Source: Acetobacter okinawensis
GTDB taxonomy: Bacteria > Pseudomonadota > Alphaproteobacteria > Acetobacterales > Acetobacteraceae
NCBI RefSeq assembly: GCF_002153655.1
Contig: NZ_JOPJ01000005.1
Span: forward strand, 1-37,450
Direction of reading: 5' to 3'
DNA length: 37,450 nucleotides
Numbering within the stretch: position 1 is the first letter of the stretch; each line of letters starts with the position of its first letter. This document shows, in pieces, positions 8,110 to 17,504 of this stretch. The translations under genes and the position numbers were made by a program. The notes beneath the pieces were generated by a model. That model did not search any database and was not told the DNA's origin. It saw nothing but the letters and a program-made list of their open reading frames with translations.

Positions 8110-10728
8110 ATGTCCCAGCCTTCCAGCCCGTCCCCTTCCTATGACTTCAACTCAGTCGAGCCTAAATGGCAGCAGGCATGGGAAAAAGCCGATATCTTCA
8201 CCGTTCCGGATGTCCCTCCGGCGGATAAGCCCAAGTATTATGTGCTGGAAATGTTTCCCTACCCCTCGGGGCAGTTGCACATGGGCCATGTCCGCAACTA
8301 CGCGCTGGGGGACGTCATTGCCCGCTACAAGCGCGCACGCGGCTTTGCAGTGCTGCACCCCATGGGGTGGGACGCCTTTGGCCTGCCAGCAGAAAACGCG
8401 GCGCGCGAGCGTGGCGTGCACCCGCAGGAATGGACGCTCAACAACATTGCCGCCATGCGCGCCACCCTCCAGCGGCTCGGCTTTTCGCTCAACTGGGACC
8501 GCGAGATCGCAACCTGCCTGCCCGAATATTATGGCAAGCAGCAGAAGCTGTTCCTCGACTTCATGCAGGCCGGGCTGGTGGAACGGCGCGAAAGCTGGGT
8601 GAACTGGGACCCGGTGGACCAGACCGTACTGGCCAACGAGCAGGTGGTGGACGGCAAGGGCTGGCGCTCAGGCGCTCCCATTGAAAAGAAAAAACTCTCC
8701 CAGTGGTTCCTGCGCATTACCGACTTTGCCGAGGATCTGCTGGACGGGCTGAAGACCCTTGACCGCTGGCCCGAACGCGTACGCACCATGCAGGAACGCT
8801 GGATTGGCCGCTCGGAAGGGGCAAAGCTCACCTTCTCGCTGCATGAACCCCCGGTTGGGCTGGATACCAACCTGAACGCGGTGGAAGTGTTCACCACCCG
8901 CCCGGACACGCTGTTTGGCATGTCTTTCCTGGCCATTGCACCGGACCATCCGCTGGCCCAGTGGGTGGCTGAACAGAACCCGCAGGCCGCGGATTTTGTA
9001 GCCGAATGTCGCCGCCTTGGCACATCGGTCGAGGCAGTGGAAACGGCGGAAAAACGCGGGTTTGATACGGGCCTGCGCGTTAACCACCCGTTCATGGACA
9101 AGAGCTTTCCCATCTGGATCGCCAATTTTGTGCTGATGGACTACGGCACGGGTGCCCTGTTCGGCTGCCCATCGGGTGACCAGCGCGATCTGGACTTCGC
9201 CCATAAATACGCCCTGCCAGTTACCCCGGTTGTGCTGCCCGAAGGCAAGGATCAGGCGGATTTTGCCATCACCACCACCGCCTATACGGGTGATGGCACC
9301 ATGATCAACTCCGGTTTTCTGGACGGGCAGACCACCGAACAGGCACGCAAGACCGCCATTGCCCGCCTGCAGGACCTTGGCGTGGGCGAAGGTGTTGTCA
9401 ACTGGCGCCTGCGTGACTGGGGCATTTCGCGCCAGCGGTACTGGGGCTGCCCCATTCCGGTCATTCATTGCCCCACATGCGGGGCCGTGCCCGTGCCGGA
9501 CGAGCAACTCCCGGTCAAACTGCCCGAGGATGTGACGTTCGACAAACCCGGCAACCCGCTCGACCACCACCCGACATGGAAGCACACCACCTGCCCATGC
9601 TGCGGCAGCCCCGCCACGCGGGAGACCGATACGTTTGACACGTTTGTGGACAGCTCGTGGTATTTTGCCCGCTTTACCGCACCCCACGCCCCCACCCCCA
9701 CCGTGCGCGAGGCCGCCGATGGCTGGCTGGCCGTGGACCAGTATATTGGCGGGATTGAACACGCCATTCTGCACCTGCTTTATGCGCGCTTCTTTACCCG
9801 CGCGATGCACCGCACAGGCAACCTGAATGTGGACGAGCCATTTGCAGGCCTGTTCACCCAAGGTATGGTCAGCCACGAAAGCTACAAGGACAGCGCAGGC
9901 CACTGGCTCTACCCCGAAGAGGTGGAACGCACGGCTGAAGGCGTGGTCAAGCGCGGCACCACCGAGCCCGTAACCGTGGGCCGGGTGGAAAAAATGTCCA
10001 AGTCCAAGCGCAACACCGTGGCCCCCGTGGCCATTATCGAGCGTTTTGGGGCTGATACCGCACGCTGGTTTGTCCTCTCCGACAGCCCCCCCGAGCGTGA
10101 CATGGAATGGACCGAGGCCGGTGTGGCCGGGGCTGCACGCTTTGCCCAGCGCCTGTTCCGCACGGTCTGCACGGTTGCAGCCAGCGTGCCAGCCACCCCT
10201 GCCTGCCCGGCAGATATGGACCGCAAGGCCGACACCCTGCGCCGCACCACGCACCGCACACTGGCGGCCGTGACCGAAGCGCTGGAAAGCTTTGCCATTA
10301 ACGTGGCCGTGGCGCGCATTCACGAGCTGACCTCCGCTCTGGCGGATGCAGAAAAAGCAGCCAGCGTTGCCGGCATGGATTTTGCCCGGCGCGAGGCCGC
10401 ACACATTCTGTGCCTGCTCTGCGCCCCCATGATGCCGCATCTGGCAGAAGAAATGTTTGCGGCACTGGAGCCCGCCGCAGGCCTTGCCGCCACACAGGCA
10501 TGGCCTACCCCGCTGCCAGACCTGCTGGCGGCCACGCAGGTGACCATTGCCGTGCAGATTCTGGGCAAGCTCCGCGGCACCATAGAAGCCCTGCCAGACG
10601 AGGATGCCGCCGCCGTACTGGCCCGTGCGGAAGCCGAGCCTAACGTGGCGCGGCTTTTGGAGGGCAAACGCATTGTCAAACGCGTGCATGTGCCCAACCG
10701 CATTGTTAATTTTGTAACGGCAGGCTGA
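8110..10728 (+). CDS. leuS: Leucyl-tRNA synthetase
   Basis: Class I synthetase that charges tRNA-Leu. The 872-residue product is of typical length. It has the HIGH-type HMGH (residues 57-60) in [14 protein letters not shown], the editing (CP1) domain in the middle including a TTRPDT motif, a zinc-type Cys cluster around HCPTCG and CPCCG, and KMSKS at 628-632. The anticodon-binding domain ends the protein. The TGA stop overlaps the ATG of lptE by one base, so the two are translationally coupled. Confidence 0.98.
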   Translation: MSQPSSPSPSYDFNSVEPKWQQAWEKADIFTVPDVPPADKPKYYVLEMFPYPSGQLHMGHVRNYALGDVIARYKRARGFAVLHPMGWDAFGLPAENAARERGVHPQEWTLNNIAAMRATLQRLGFSLNWDREIATCLPEYYGKQQKLFLDFMQAGLVERRESWVNWDPVDQTVLANEQVVDGKGWRSGAPIEKKKLSQWFLRITDFAEDLLDGLKTLDRWPERVRTMQERWIGRSEGAKLTFSLHEPPVGLDTNLNAVEVFTTRPDTLFGMSFLAIAPDHPLAQWVAEQNPQAADFVAECRRLGTSVEAVETAEKRGFDTGLRVNHPFMDKSFPIWIANFVLMDYGTGALFGCPSGDQRDLDFAHKYALPVTPVVLPEGKDQADFAITTTAYTGDGTMINSGFLDGQTTEQARKTAIARLQDLGVGEGVVNWRLRDWGISRQRYWGCPIPVIHCPTCGAVPVPDEQLPVKLPEDVTFDKPGNPLDHHPTWKHTTCPCCGSPATRETDTFDTFVDSSWYFARFTAPHAPTPTVREAADGWLAVDQYIGGIEHAILHLLYARFFTRAMHRTGNLNVDEPFAGLFTQGMVSHESYKDSAGHWLYPEEVERTAEGVVKRGTTEPVTVGRVEKMSKSKRNTVAPVAIIERFGADTARWFVLSDSPPERDMEWTEAGVAGAARFAQRLFRTVCTVAASVPATPACPADMDRKADTLRRTTHRTLAAVTEALESFAINVAVARIHELTSALADAEKAASVAGMDFARREAAHILCLLCAPMMPHLAEEMFAALEPAAGLAATQAWPTPLPDLLAATQVTIAVQILGKLRGTIEALPDEDAAAVLARAEAEPNVARLLEGKRIVKRVHVPNRIVNFVTAG

Positions 10729-11423
10729 TGACCCCGACCCGCTCCTTTTTCTCCCTTTGCAAGGCCACACTGGCCACAACCGCCCTTATGGCAGCCCCTC
10801 TGCTCCTGAGCGGCTGTGGCTTCCGGCCTTTATACGGGGAGGAAAAGGGGGCGGTGGAGATCTCGTCCGAACTCAAAGACGTTTACGTCGCCAATATTCC
10901 CTCACGCTTTGGCCAGCAGCTCCGCCTGGCCCTTCAGTCCCAGATGGCCAGCGATGGTCCGGAAGACCCGCACAGATACAAGCTTGTGATCCAACCCGGC
11001 CTGAGCGCCGAAGCCGTTGATATCCATGGTGACAACACAAGTGGACGCACACGTATGCTGGCCTCGGCCACTTGGCAGCTCCTGAGCATAGACGCCAACC
11101 CACAACTGCTGGCTCAGGGCAACACGCAGGCCATGGACGGCTATACGAGCAGCTACGAACAGTATTTTGCCCAGACCCTGAACATGGAATCGACCGAAGC
11201 CCGCATGGCGCAGGCACTGGGCGAGCAGGTGACACAGCAGGTCGCTACGTGGTTTAAAACCCGCGCCACCCCGGCTGCCGCGCCCAATGACCGGCCAAAG
11301 GCCTTTTATCCCTCGCCCAACGCCATTCCCGAATCCGAAAAAGCCGCACCAACGGAGCAGGAAGGTGCTGACGCCATTCCCGACATGGCGACCGGGCGCG
11401 CACCGATTGACACCACTTTCTGA
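10728..11423 (+). CDS. lptE: LPS-assembly lipoprotein LptE
   Basis: Outer-membrane lipoprotein that plugs LptD and delivers LPS to the cell surface. The 231-residue product has a signal peptide with lipobox LLSGC (Cys30) followed directly by GFRPLYG, the hallmark start of mature alphaproteobacterial LptE. The position between leuS and holA is the usual one for this gene across Proteobacteria. The C-terminal ~60 residues are low complexity. Confidence 0.92.
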   Translation: MTPTRSFFSLCKATLATTALMAAPLLLSGCGFRPLYGEEKGAVEISSELKDVYVANIPSRFGQQLRLALQSQMASDGPEDPHRYKLVIQPGLSAEAVDIHGDNTSGRTRMLASATWQLLSIDANPQLLAQGNTQAMDGYTSSYEQYFAQTLNMESTEARMAQALGEQVTQQVATWFKTRATPAAAPNDRPKAFYPSPNAIPESEKAAPTEQEGADAIPDMATGRAPIDTTF

Positions 11424-11441
11424 CACAGAGGCGGGCTGGTC

Positions 11442-12455
11442 ATGAAAATAGACGCCCGCGGCACCACCCGCGTTCTGAACGACCCCGGAGCGTGGCGTGT
11501 TATCCTGCTCCACGGGGAGGATACGGGGCTGATCCGTGAACGCGCTTTGCAGGCCACGCAAAGGCTGGCAGGCACGCTGGATGACCCCTTCCGCATTGCT
11601 CTGCTGGACAGGGAAACCCACAACCGGCTGGAGGAGGAGGCAACAGCACTCTCCCTTATGGGTGGTCGCCGTGTTGTGCGTGTGCGCGATGCCTCCGATA
11701 CGCTGCTCAAGCCCGTTGAGCATGTTCTGGCCCAGAACACGGACACGCTGGTCATACTTGAGGCCCCCGGCCTTGCCTCGCGCTCCAAGCTGCGCCAGCT
11801 CATGGAAAAACAGGCCCAGTGCGCAAGCATTGGCTGCTACCCCGAGGAAGGGCGCAACCTCGAATCCTCCATTACCCAGATGCTGAGCGCGCACAATGTG
11901 CGCATTGATGCAGACGCCCTGCACTGGCTGGCCGTCCGGCTGGGTGCAGACCGCGCCGCCGCACGGAGCGAGGTGGAAAAACTGGCCCTCTATGCGGGGG
12001 ACACAGGAACACTGGCACTGGAGGACGTGCGCGCCTGCATTGGAGATGCCGGGAGCGTATCGGTGGAAGATGCAGCGTTTGCTGCAACCGAAGGCAACAG
12101 GACAGAAACCGACACAGCCCTTGAGCGTGCGCTAGCCGAAGGCACCGCTCCCATAGCCATTATTCGCGCCTTTATGGGCCATCTGCACCGCCTGCGCCGG
12201 GTCCGGGCTGCAATGGCAGAGGGGCAGAGCCGGAGTGATGCGCTCAAGACCCTGCGCCCGCCGGTTTTTTTCAAACGCACGGCAAGCTTTGGCCGCGCGT
12301 TGGAGGTCTGGTCCCTGAGCGCACTCACCAAAGAACTGGCGGAGCTGCAAGCACTGGAACTGGCCTGCAAGCAGACAGGAGCCCCCGATGTGCTGCTCTG
12401 CCGCCGCTACATTGCAACACTGGCAGCCCGCGCCGCCCTGTACAGCCGCCGGTAA
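11442..12455 (+). CDS. holA: DNA polymerase III subunit delta
   Basis: Clamp-loader subunit that opens the beta sliding clamp. The 337-residue product has the expected N-terminal fold with LLHGEDTGLIRERA, the middle segment LVILEAPGLASRSKLRQLMEKQA, and a C-terminal collar domain (AIIRAFMGHLHRLRRVRAAM). It starts 18 bp after lptE and ends the DUF3576-leuS-lptE-holA run. Confidence 0.94.
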   Translation: MKIDARGTTRVLNDPGAWRVILLHGEDTGLIRERALQATQRLAGTLDDPFRIALLDRETHNRLEEEATALSLMGGRRVVRVRDASDTLLKPVEHVLAQNTDTLVILEAPGLASRSKLRQLMEKQAQCASIGCYPEEGRNLESSITQMLSAHNVRIDADALHWLAVRLGADRAAARSEVEKLALYAGDTGTLALEDVRACIGDAGSVSVEDAAFAATEGNRTETDTALERALAEGTAPIAIIRAFMGHLHRLRRVRAAMAEGQSRSDALKTLRPPVFFKRTASFGRALEVWSLSALTKELAELQALELACKQTGAPDVLLCRRYIATLAARAALYSRR

Positions 12456-12510
12456 AGCCCTGCTTTTCCCCTTGTCCGGGGCTTGGGCATTCAGTATACA
12501 CAAGCGGTGT

Positions 12511-12819
12511 GTCCGCGTAGCTCAGCAGGATAGAGCACAGGATTCCTATTTAATTGGGCACCATAACTGGAAACATTATGGTGAATCCGCTCAAAGTCGG
12601 GGAACGCTACGGCCTGCAAGGGCCTTGCCAATCCCGAGCCAAGCCACCCTTTGGGGCGGAAGGTGTAGAGACTGGACGGGCGGTGCCTAAAGACCTGTCA
12701 ACACAGGTCCATGGCAAAGGGACAGTCCAGCCCACAAACGCTCCGGCAACGGAGCGGCTGTGAAAACTGTAGTGGGATGAATCCTGGGGCCGTGGGTTCG
12801 AATCCCGCCGCGGACACCA
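12511..12819 (+). tRNA. tRNA-Arg(CCU), split by a group I intron
   Basis: The 5' exon (12511-12547) holds the acceptor strand GTCCGCG, the D arm with GCTC/GAGC, and the anticodon stem CAGGA with loop TT and anticodon CCT. The 3' exon (12780-12819) holds AA, TCCTG, a 5-nt variable loop, the T arm GTGGG-TTCGAAT-CCCGC, the acceptor strand CGCGGAC, discriminator A and an encoded CCA. Joining the exons gives a perfect 7-bp acceptor stem and a 5-bp anticodon stem with loop TTCCTAA. It reads the rare codon AGG. The tRNA is functional only after splicing. Confidence 0.95.
12548..12779 (+). ncRNA. Self-splicing group I intron (IC3-like) in tRNA-Arg(CCU)
   Basis: The 232-nt intron lies directly 3' of the anticodon. 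The 5' exon ends in U and the intron ends in G (12779), as group I splicing requires. A short P1 can form between exon CCU and intron GGG (12556-12558) with the splice-site U.G wobble. P2 pairs 12560-12566 with 12576-12582. P7 pairs GACTG (12670-12674) with CAGTC (12723-12727). P8 is 12692-12709. P9 is 12739-12756, capped by a GCAA tetraloop. The core around GTGTAGAGACT and AGTCCAG resembles the Azoarcus tRNA-Ile intron. No homing endonuclease is encoded. Confidence 0.93.
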
Positions 12820-12846
12820 AACTTTCTTTTCCTGAATGTCAGATGC

Positions 12847-13194
12847 TCATGCAGGGGCCGAAATACCGGGGCACACCCTGGCATGTTGCACACGGTGTAT
12901 GGCGTCCAGCTTGCCTTTTGCGCGCGCAAGCTGCTCCTGCTTGTCCTCATCCAGCATACCGGAGAGCGGCACACCTACGGCCAGCACAGTCCATGTGTCT
13001 GTCTTATGTGCGCGTCTTTGACTGTTATACAGACCCGAGACCTCATCCCCCTGTTTGAGTTCCGCCTCTGCCAGTTGCGGGCAGGTCAGGCTGGCATAGG
13101 CCGTATCGGGCATATACTGGGCCTTGACCTTGTCCGGGCTGGTCGCACAGGCGGACAGGGCGACAACCAGTGTTGAAAACAGGTATTTTTTCAT
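12847..13194 (-). CDS. Small conserved lipoprotein of unknown function
   Basis: The product has 115 residues if started at the ATG at 13194, which has a GAGGA ribosome site 4-5 nt upstream and gives a normal signal peptide (MKKYLFSTL to lipobox LSAC). An upstream ATG in frame would add 17 residues and spoil it. The mature part has two further Cys residues (YASLTCPQL and ARVCPG) that could form a disulfide, and a segment DTWTVLAVGVPLSGM typical of a widespread family of ~100-residue lipoproteins without a known role. It ends close to the tRNA gene on the opposite strand. Confidence 0.72.
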   Translation of the reverse strand: MKKYLFSTLVVALSACATSPDKVKAQYMPDTAYASLTCPQLAEAELKQGDEVSGLYNSQRRAHKTDTWTVLAVGVPLSGMLDEDKQEQLARAKGKLDAIHRVQHARVCPGISAPA

Positions 13195-13505
13195 TTTATC
13201 CTCGTGCGTACTGGGTTTTTCCCATGCTTTGCACTGCATACGCATGGATATGTTCGGGCGGTTTTAACTGCACACACTCCAAAAACACAAGAGAGCAGCC
13301 CTGGAAGAAACCCCACAAAATCTTATGTTAAGTATTAAATAACAAGTTATAAAATAATAAACAAATTGTAGAAAGAATTATGCGTCACAAAAATGTGACA
13401 CGGACATTCCACCTTGCCGGTTCTTGGGAATAATGCTCTAAAACAAGGTATTATATTTTTCACTCTAGAATGTTTGAGCAAATCCGACATTCTGAAAGGT
13501 GACAC
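13195..13505. promoter_or_regulatory. AT-rich divergent promoter region with two dyads
   Basis: A 311-bp gap between divergent lipoprotein genes. The middle (about 13318-13380) is strongly AT-rich, unlike its surroundings. It contains GTCACA-aaaa-TGTGAC (13384-13399) and AGAATGT...ACATTCT with a 13-nt spacer (13467-13493). The second dyad lies just before the AAAGG ribosome site of the downstream gene, so a protein or RNA hairpin there could control that operon. I could not assign a convincing -35/-10 pair. Confidence 0.55.
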
Positions 13506-14606
13506 ATGAAACGTGTAGCTGAAAGAATATTGTGTGGCTCTCTCATTTTATTGACAAGCGGTTGCTACAGTATTGGAAGTTATAAACTCGGAAAAGATCA
13601 GGACCAATACGCAAGTTCCATGATCGAAGCCGGAAAAAGGCAAACACTCTCCAACCTTGTGCGCCTACGCTACGCCGACACACCCGGGTTTTTGGATACA
13701 ACACAGCTGATCTCGGGTTACCAGCTCCAGAGAAATGCTTTTCTTGGTGTTGCATCCGATACTTTTCCCATACGCCCCAATGGCGGCATAGCCGCACAGT
13801 TGCAGGAAACACCGACTTTTACCTTCCAGCCGGTGACGGGGGATGCCTACGCCCATAACTTCCTGCGCCCCTTGCCACCTGCCAGCCTGCTGCCGCTGGC
13901 CATGGGCGGCCTGCCCATAGATGTTTTGCTGCGCCTGTCTGTGCAGTCCATCAATCTTATGAGCAATAATCGTCCATTTTCGCGTAATGCAGGTGACCTT
14001 GATGCCGAGATAGACGCACATAGCGTGGATTTTTTCGGGCTTGTACATGACCTGCGGCTGTTACAAGCAGCGGGTCTTTTGAACATTCAGTTGCAGCAGA
14101 CACCCAGCACCAATGGAAAGGAAGGGGAAAGCAGTCGTGTTTTCCTGAGCATTTCCCCGACATCGGACCCCAACCTCTCCACCATTGTGGAAAAAACCAG
14201 AAAAGCACTCAACTTCTCTCCAAAATATGACCGGATGGAAGTGGTCTATGGTGTTGGTGCCCCCGCTCCGGGGCAGATCAAACTACTGACACGCAGCATG
14301 CTGAGCATACTTGGCCAGATTGCCTACCAGATTCAGATTCCTGATGATGAGGTCTCCTCCGGCAATACGCGCAAATCCGTGGACAGCACCGGCCATGCGG
14401 GCGAAAAACCCCTGATGGACGTACACTCCGGGCGCAAACAGCCTGACAATGCATTTGTCGCCATCCAGTACGACCACTACTATTACTGGATTGAGCGCGG
14501 AGATTTTGAAAGCAAGCTGGCTTTTACAATTACCCAGATGCTGCTTGAACTTTCCAAAACAACCCTTAATCCCGGCGCTGTGGTGACTATCCCCGTCAAC
14601 AAATAA
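13506..14606 (+). CDS. Lipoprotein of unknown function linked to decarboxylase
   Basis: The 366-residue product has a signal peptide ending in LTSGC (Cys20), so it is predicted to be an envelope lipoprotein. I recognise no enzymatic motif. It has a conserved-looking stretch SNLVRLRYADTPGFLDTTQLISGYQLQ, and near the C-terminus a Tyr-rich DHYYYWIERGDFESKLAFTITQMLLEL. It precedes the amino-acid decarboxylase by 80 bp on the same strand without a clear terminator between them, so they are probably cotranscribed. A lipoprotein partner for a decarboxylase/antiporter pair is unexpected, and its role is unknown. Confidence 0.75.
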   Translation: MKRVAERILCGSLILLTSGCYSIGSYKLGKDQDQYASSMIEAGKRQTLSNLVRLRYADTPGFLDTTQLISGYQLQRNAFLGVASDTFPIRPNGGIAAQLQETPTFTFQPVTGDAYAHNFLRPLPPASLLPLAMGGLPIDVLLRLSVQSINLMSNNRPFSRNAGDLDAEIDAHSVDFFGLVHDLRLLQAAGLLNIQLQQTPSTNGKEGESSRVFLSISPTSDPNLSTIVEKTRKALNFSPKYDRMEVVYGVGAPAPGQIKLLTRSMLSILGQIAYQIQIPDDEVSSGNTRKSVDSTGHAGEKPLMDVHSGRKQPDNAFVAIQYDHYYYWIERGDFESKLAFTITQMLLELSKTTLNPGAVVTIPVNK

Positions 14607-14686
14607 CGGGCAGCGCCAGCCCCACCACAAAACCTTAAAAACCGACTTATTTTTCTTCAGTTTTGTATAAAACAGGGAAAACTTCC

Positions 14687-17410
14687 ATGTCTTCCAGCAC
14701 ATCTTGCGACCAGCCCTCACGTTCGCTTATCAGCGCCTCTCTGGCAACGCCCGCCCTGCGCGCGGACCGCTGGCTGGCGGTTCTGGACCTTGCACGCAAA
14801 TGGTCGGCAGCCAACGGCGCAGACATTAAAAAAAATCTCTCCGCAGCACTGGCCAAACTGGATGAGATTGAACGGTTTTTTGCTTATCCCGGCGCGCAGC
14901 TTCTTGAACGGCTCAAAAGCTTTCTGGGCGAGGATGACAACAGGGCCTTCCTGCGGCTGGCCCAGCGTATTTCAACCACCATTGTCTCGCGCAAATACCA
15001 CCGGGATGCCGCATCATGGAACATGGATGACCATGATGACGAACCGCTCAACCGCCTGCCGCAGGCCATAACCCACCTTAAAAACACGCCCTATTTTGAG
15101 GTGCTGAGCGTTGTGCCGCATGCGCCCTCGCGCTGGCCGCTTATTCAGGAAGAAGCACGCGGCGTGCGCCGCCCCGAGGACGATTTTATCTACCAGCCGG
15201 TTATTGTCGGCAACGCGCAGGACGCCCTGACGGGAATCCTGCTCAACCCCGATATCGGGGCGGTTGTCCTGTACGAAGGGCTTGCAGCCCAAAGTGCGGT
15301 AGAAAACCCCCTACTGGCAGCCTTGCAGAGCATTATCGACTTCTCAACCGTGGGGGATGATGAAGCACTGGTGCTGCAACTGGCACAGGCGATTAAAAAA
15401 ATCCGCCCGGAAATGGACATCTACCTGCTAAGCGACAGAAACATTGAAGCGCTGGCAGGCAGGCCCGAAAGCCGCTTTTTCAACCGCATTTTCTACCAGA
15501 TGGAAGAGCCGCTGGAGCTGCACCTGTCCATTCTGGAAGGAATTCGCAACCGGTACAGAACGCCGTTTTTTGACAACCTCAAGCGCTATGCACAGCGCCC
15601 CATTGCCACCTTCCATGCCCTGCCCATAGCGCGCGGCAAGTCGGTCTTTACGTCCAACTGGATCAGCGACATGGGCGAGTTCTACGGCCCCAACCTGTTC
15701 CTGGCCGAAAGCTCCGCCACAACCGGCGGGCTGGACAGCCTGCTGGAGCCGACCGGCAACATTAAAGACGCGCAGGCCATGGCAGCGCAGGCCTTTGGGG
15801 CGGAACACGCCTTTTTTGTCACCAATGGCACCTCCACCAGCAACAAGATGGTGCTCCAAGCCCTGCTGGCTCCGGGCGACATTGTTATTCTCGACCGCAA
15901 CTGCCACAAATCCCACCATTACGGGTGCGTGCTGGCCGGGGCGCAGCCTTATTATGTGGAGGCCTTCCCGCTGGTGGAATACTCCATGTATGGCGGGGTG
16001 CCGCTGCGCACGATCAAGCAGGCGCTGCTGGCCCTTAAAGCCCACGGTGACCTTGCCCGCGTTAAAATGGTGGACCTGACCAACTGCACGTTTGACGGCC
16101 ATGTGTATGACACCCGCCGGGTTATGGAAGAATGCCTTGCCATTAAACCCGACCTGATCTTTTTGTGGGATGAGGCATGGTTCGGCTTTGCCCACTGGTC
16201 GCCCCTGCTGCGCCAGCGCACGGCCATGGGGGCTGCTGCCAACCTGACCGAATACCTTGCAAGCCCGCAGGCTCAGGCCGCATGGGACAGGCAGGCAGAC
16301 GCACTGGGGGACACCCCCGGTGATGAAACCCTGCTGAACACCCGGCTGGTGCCAGACCCACGCGCCGTGCGGCTGCGGGTGTACCAGACCAACTCCGTGC
16401 ATAAATCCATGTCAGCCCTGCGTCAGGGCTCCATTGTACTGGTCAAGGATGTGGACTTTGACCATGTGGAATCCCAGTTCCATGAGGCTGTGTTCACGCA
16501 TGCCTCAACCAGCCCCAACCTCCAGATCATTGCATCGCTGGATGTTGCCCGCAGGCAGATGCAACTTGAAGGCTACGGGCTGGTCAGCAATGCCTTGCAG
16601 ATTGCGCTGGAAATTCGCAAACAGATCAACAGCCACCCGCTGATTTCCAAATACTTCCGTGTGCTCAACAACGCGGAAATGATCCCCGACACGTTCCGCA
16701 CTTCGGGGCTGGCCGATTACAATGACCCCGCCCTGAGCTGGGATAAAGCGCTCCAGTCCATCAAGAATGACGAGTTCCTGCTGGACCCCACACGCATGAC
16801 CCTGTCATGCGGGGCGGCAGGCTTTGATGGCACGACGTTCAAAAACATTCTGGCTGACAAGTTCAACATCCAGCTCAACAAAACATCACGTAACAGCGTT
16901 CTGCTGCAATCCAACATCAACAACAACCGCTCCGATATTGCCTTGCTGATCCGTGTTCTGGTGGACATCGCAACCGATATTGAGAAAAAACTCCTTGATA
17001 ATGACGATGGATATCAGAAATCCTTCGCAAGCAAGGTGCATGAACTGGTGGACGATCTGCCCGATCTGCCCAACTTCAGCCATTTTGATGACCGCTACCG
17101 CGACCAGCCCAACGCCAGCACCCTGCACGGGGATATCCGCCGCGCCTTTTATGATGCGTATAATGAAGCAGAGTGCGAATACATACCGCTGGACAGCCCC
17201 GAAATTGCCCAGCGCCTGCAATCCGGCCCGGCTCTTGTGTCCGCCAACTTTGTTATTCCCTACCCGCCGGGCTTCCCCATTATGGTGCCGGGGCAGGTGA
17301 TTACCCAAGGTATTGTGGACTTTATGCGCAAGCTGGATGTGAAGGAGATCCACGGCTTTAACAAAGCTCTGGGCCTTAAACTGCTCAAGCGTGTTCAAAC
17401 CAAAAGCTGA
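14687..17410 (+). CDS. Orn/Lys/Arg-type PLP decarboxylase, long form
   Basis: Cytoplasmic fold-type I enzyme that decarboxylates a basic amino acid, consuming a proton. The product has 907 residues from the ATG at 14687, which has an AGGGA ribosome site; a TTG 24 nt upstream is less likely. It is longer than the ~715-755 residues of E. coli inducible enzymes. The PLP domain has FFVTNGTSTSNKMVLQALL, DRNCHKSHHYG, LIFLWDEAWFGFAH with the PLP-contacting Asp, and the Schiff-base Lys573 in VHKSMSALRQGS. The substrate (Arg, Lys or Orn) cannot be decided here. A strong terminator follows, then an AspT-family antiporter. Confidence 0.9.
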   Translation: MSSSTSCDQPSRSLISASLATPALRADRWLAVLDLARKWSAANGADIKKNLSAALAKLDEIERFFAYPGAQLLERLKSFLGEDDNRAFLRLAQRISTTIVSRKYHRDAASWNMDDHDDEPLNRLPQAITHLKNTPYFEVLSVVPHAPSRWPLIQEEARGVRRPEDDFIYQPVIVGNAQDALTGILLNPDIGAVVLYEGLAAQSAVENPLLAALQSIIDFSTVGDDEALVLQLAQAIKKIRPEMDIYLLSDRNIEALAGRPESRFFNRIFYQMEEPLELHLSILEGIRNRYRTPFFDNLKRYAQRPIATFHALPIARGKSVFTSNWISDMGEFYGPNLFLAESSATTGGLDSLLEPTGNIKDAQAMAAQAFGAEHAFFVTNGTSTSNKMVLQALLAPGDIVILDRNCHKSHHYGCVLAGAQPYYVEAFPLVEYSMYGGVPLRTIKQALLALKAHGDLARVKMVDLTNCTFDGHVYDTRRVMEECLAIKPDLIFLWDEAWFGFAHWSPLLRQRTAMGAAANLTEYLASPQAQAAWDRQADALGDTPGDETLLNTRLVPDPRAVRLRVYQTNSVHKSMSALRQGSIVLVKDVDFDHVESQFHEAVFTHASTSPNLQIIASLDVARRQMQLEGYGLVSNALQIALEIRKQINSHPLISKYFRVLNNAEMIPDTFRTSGLADYNDPALSWDKALQSIKNDEFLLDPTRMTLSCGAAGFDGTTFKNILADKFNIQLNKTSRNSVLLQSNINNNRSDIALLIRVLVDIATDIEKKLLDNDDGYQKSFASKVHELVDDLPDLPNFSHFDDRYRDQPNASTLHGDIRRAFYDAYNEAECEYIPLDSPEIAQRLQSGPALVSANFVIPYPPGFPIMVPGQVITQGIVDFMRKLDVKEIHGFNKALGLKLLKRVQTKS

Positions 17411-17425
17411 ACAGCCTTCTGCTCC

Positions 17426-17458
17426 GCTCCCGCACCAGACGTGCGGGAGCATTTTTTT
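17426..17458 (+). terminator. Strong intrinsic terminator
   Basis: A perfect 10-bp stem (GCTCCCGCAC/GTGCGGGAGC) with a 5-nt loop is followed by A and seven T. It lies 15 nt after the decarboxylase stop codon and separates it from the antiporter gene, which therefore needs read-through or its own promoter. Confidence 0.93.
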
Positions 17459-17504
17459 GCACAGACCCGGCAAGACTGTCACTTACGGGTAAAGGAGCTT
17501 ACAC

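Noticed and set aside
8668-10779. A 703-codon open frame on the minus strand opposite leuS
   Set aside because: It is antisense to an unmistakable leuS, is rich in Gly, His and Arg as expected of a GC-rich antisense frame, and has no recognisable domain.
12554-12763. Short open frames within the tRNA intron
   Set aside because: They lie over the structured intron core and show no endonuclease motif.
15428-16402. A 324-codon minus-strand frame inside the decarboxylase gene
   Set aside because: It is antisense to conserved PLP motifs and has no features of its own.
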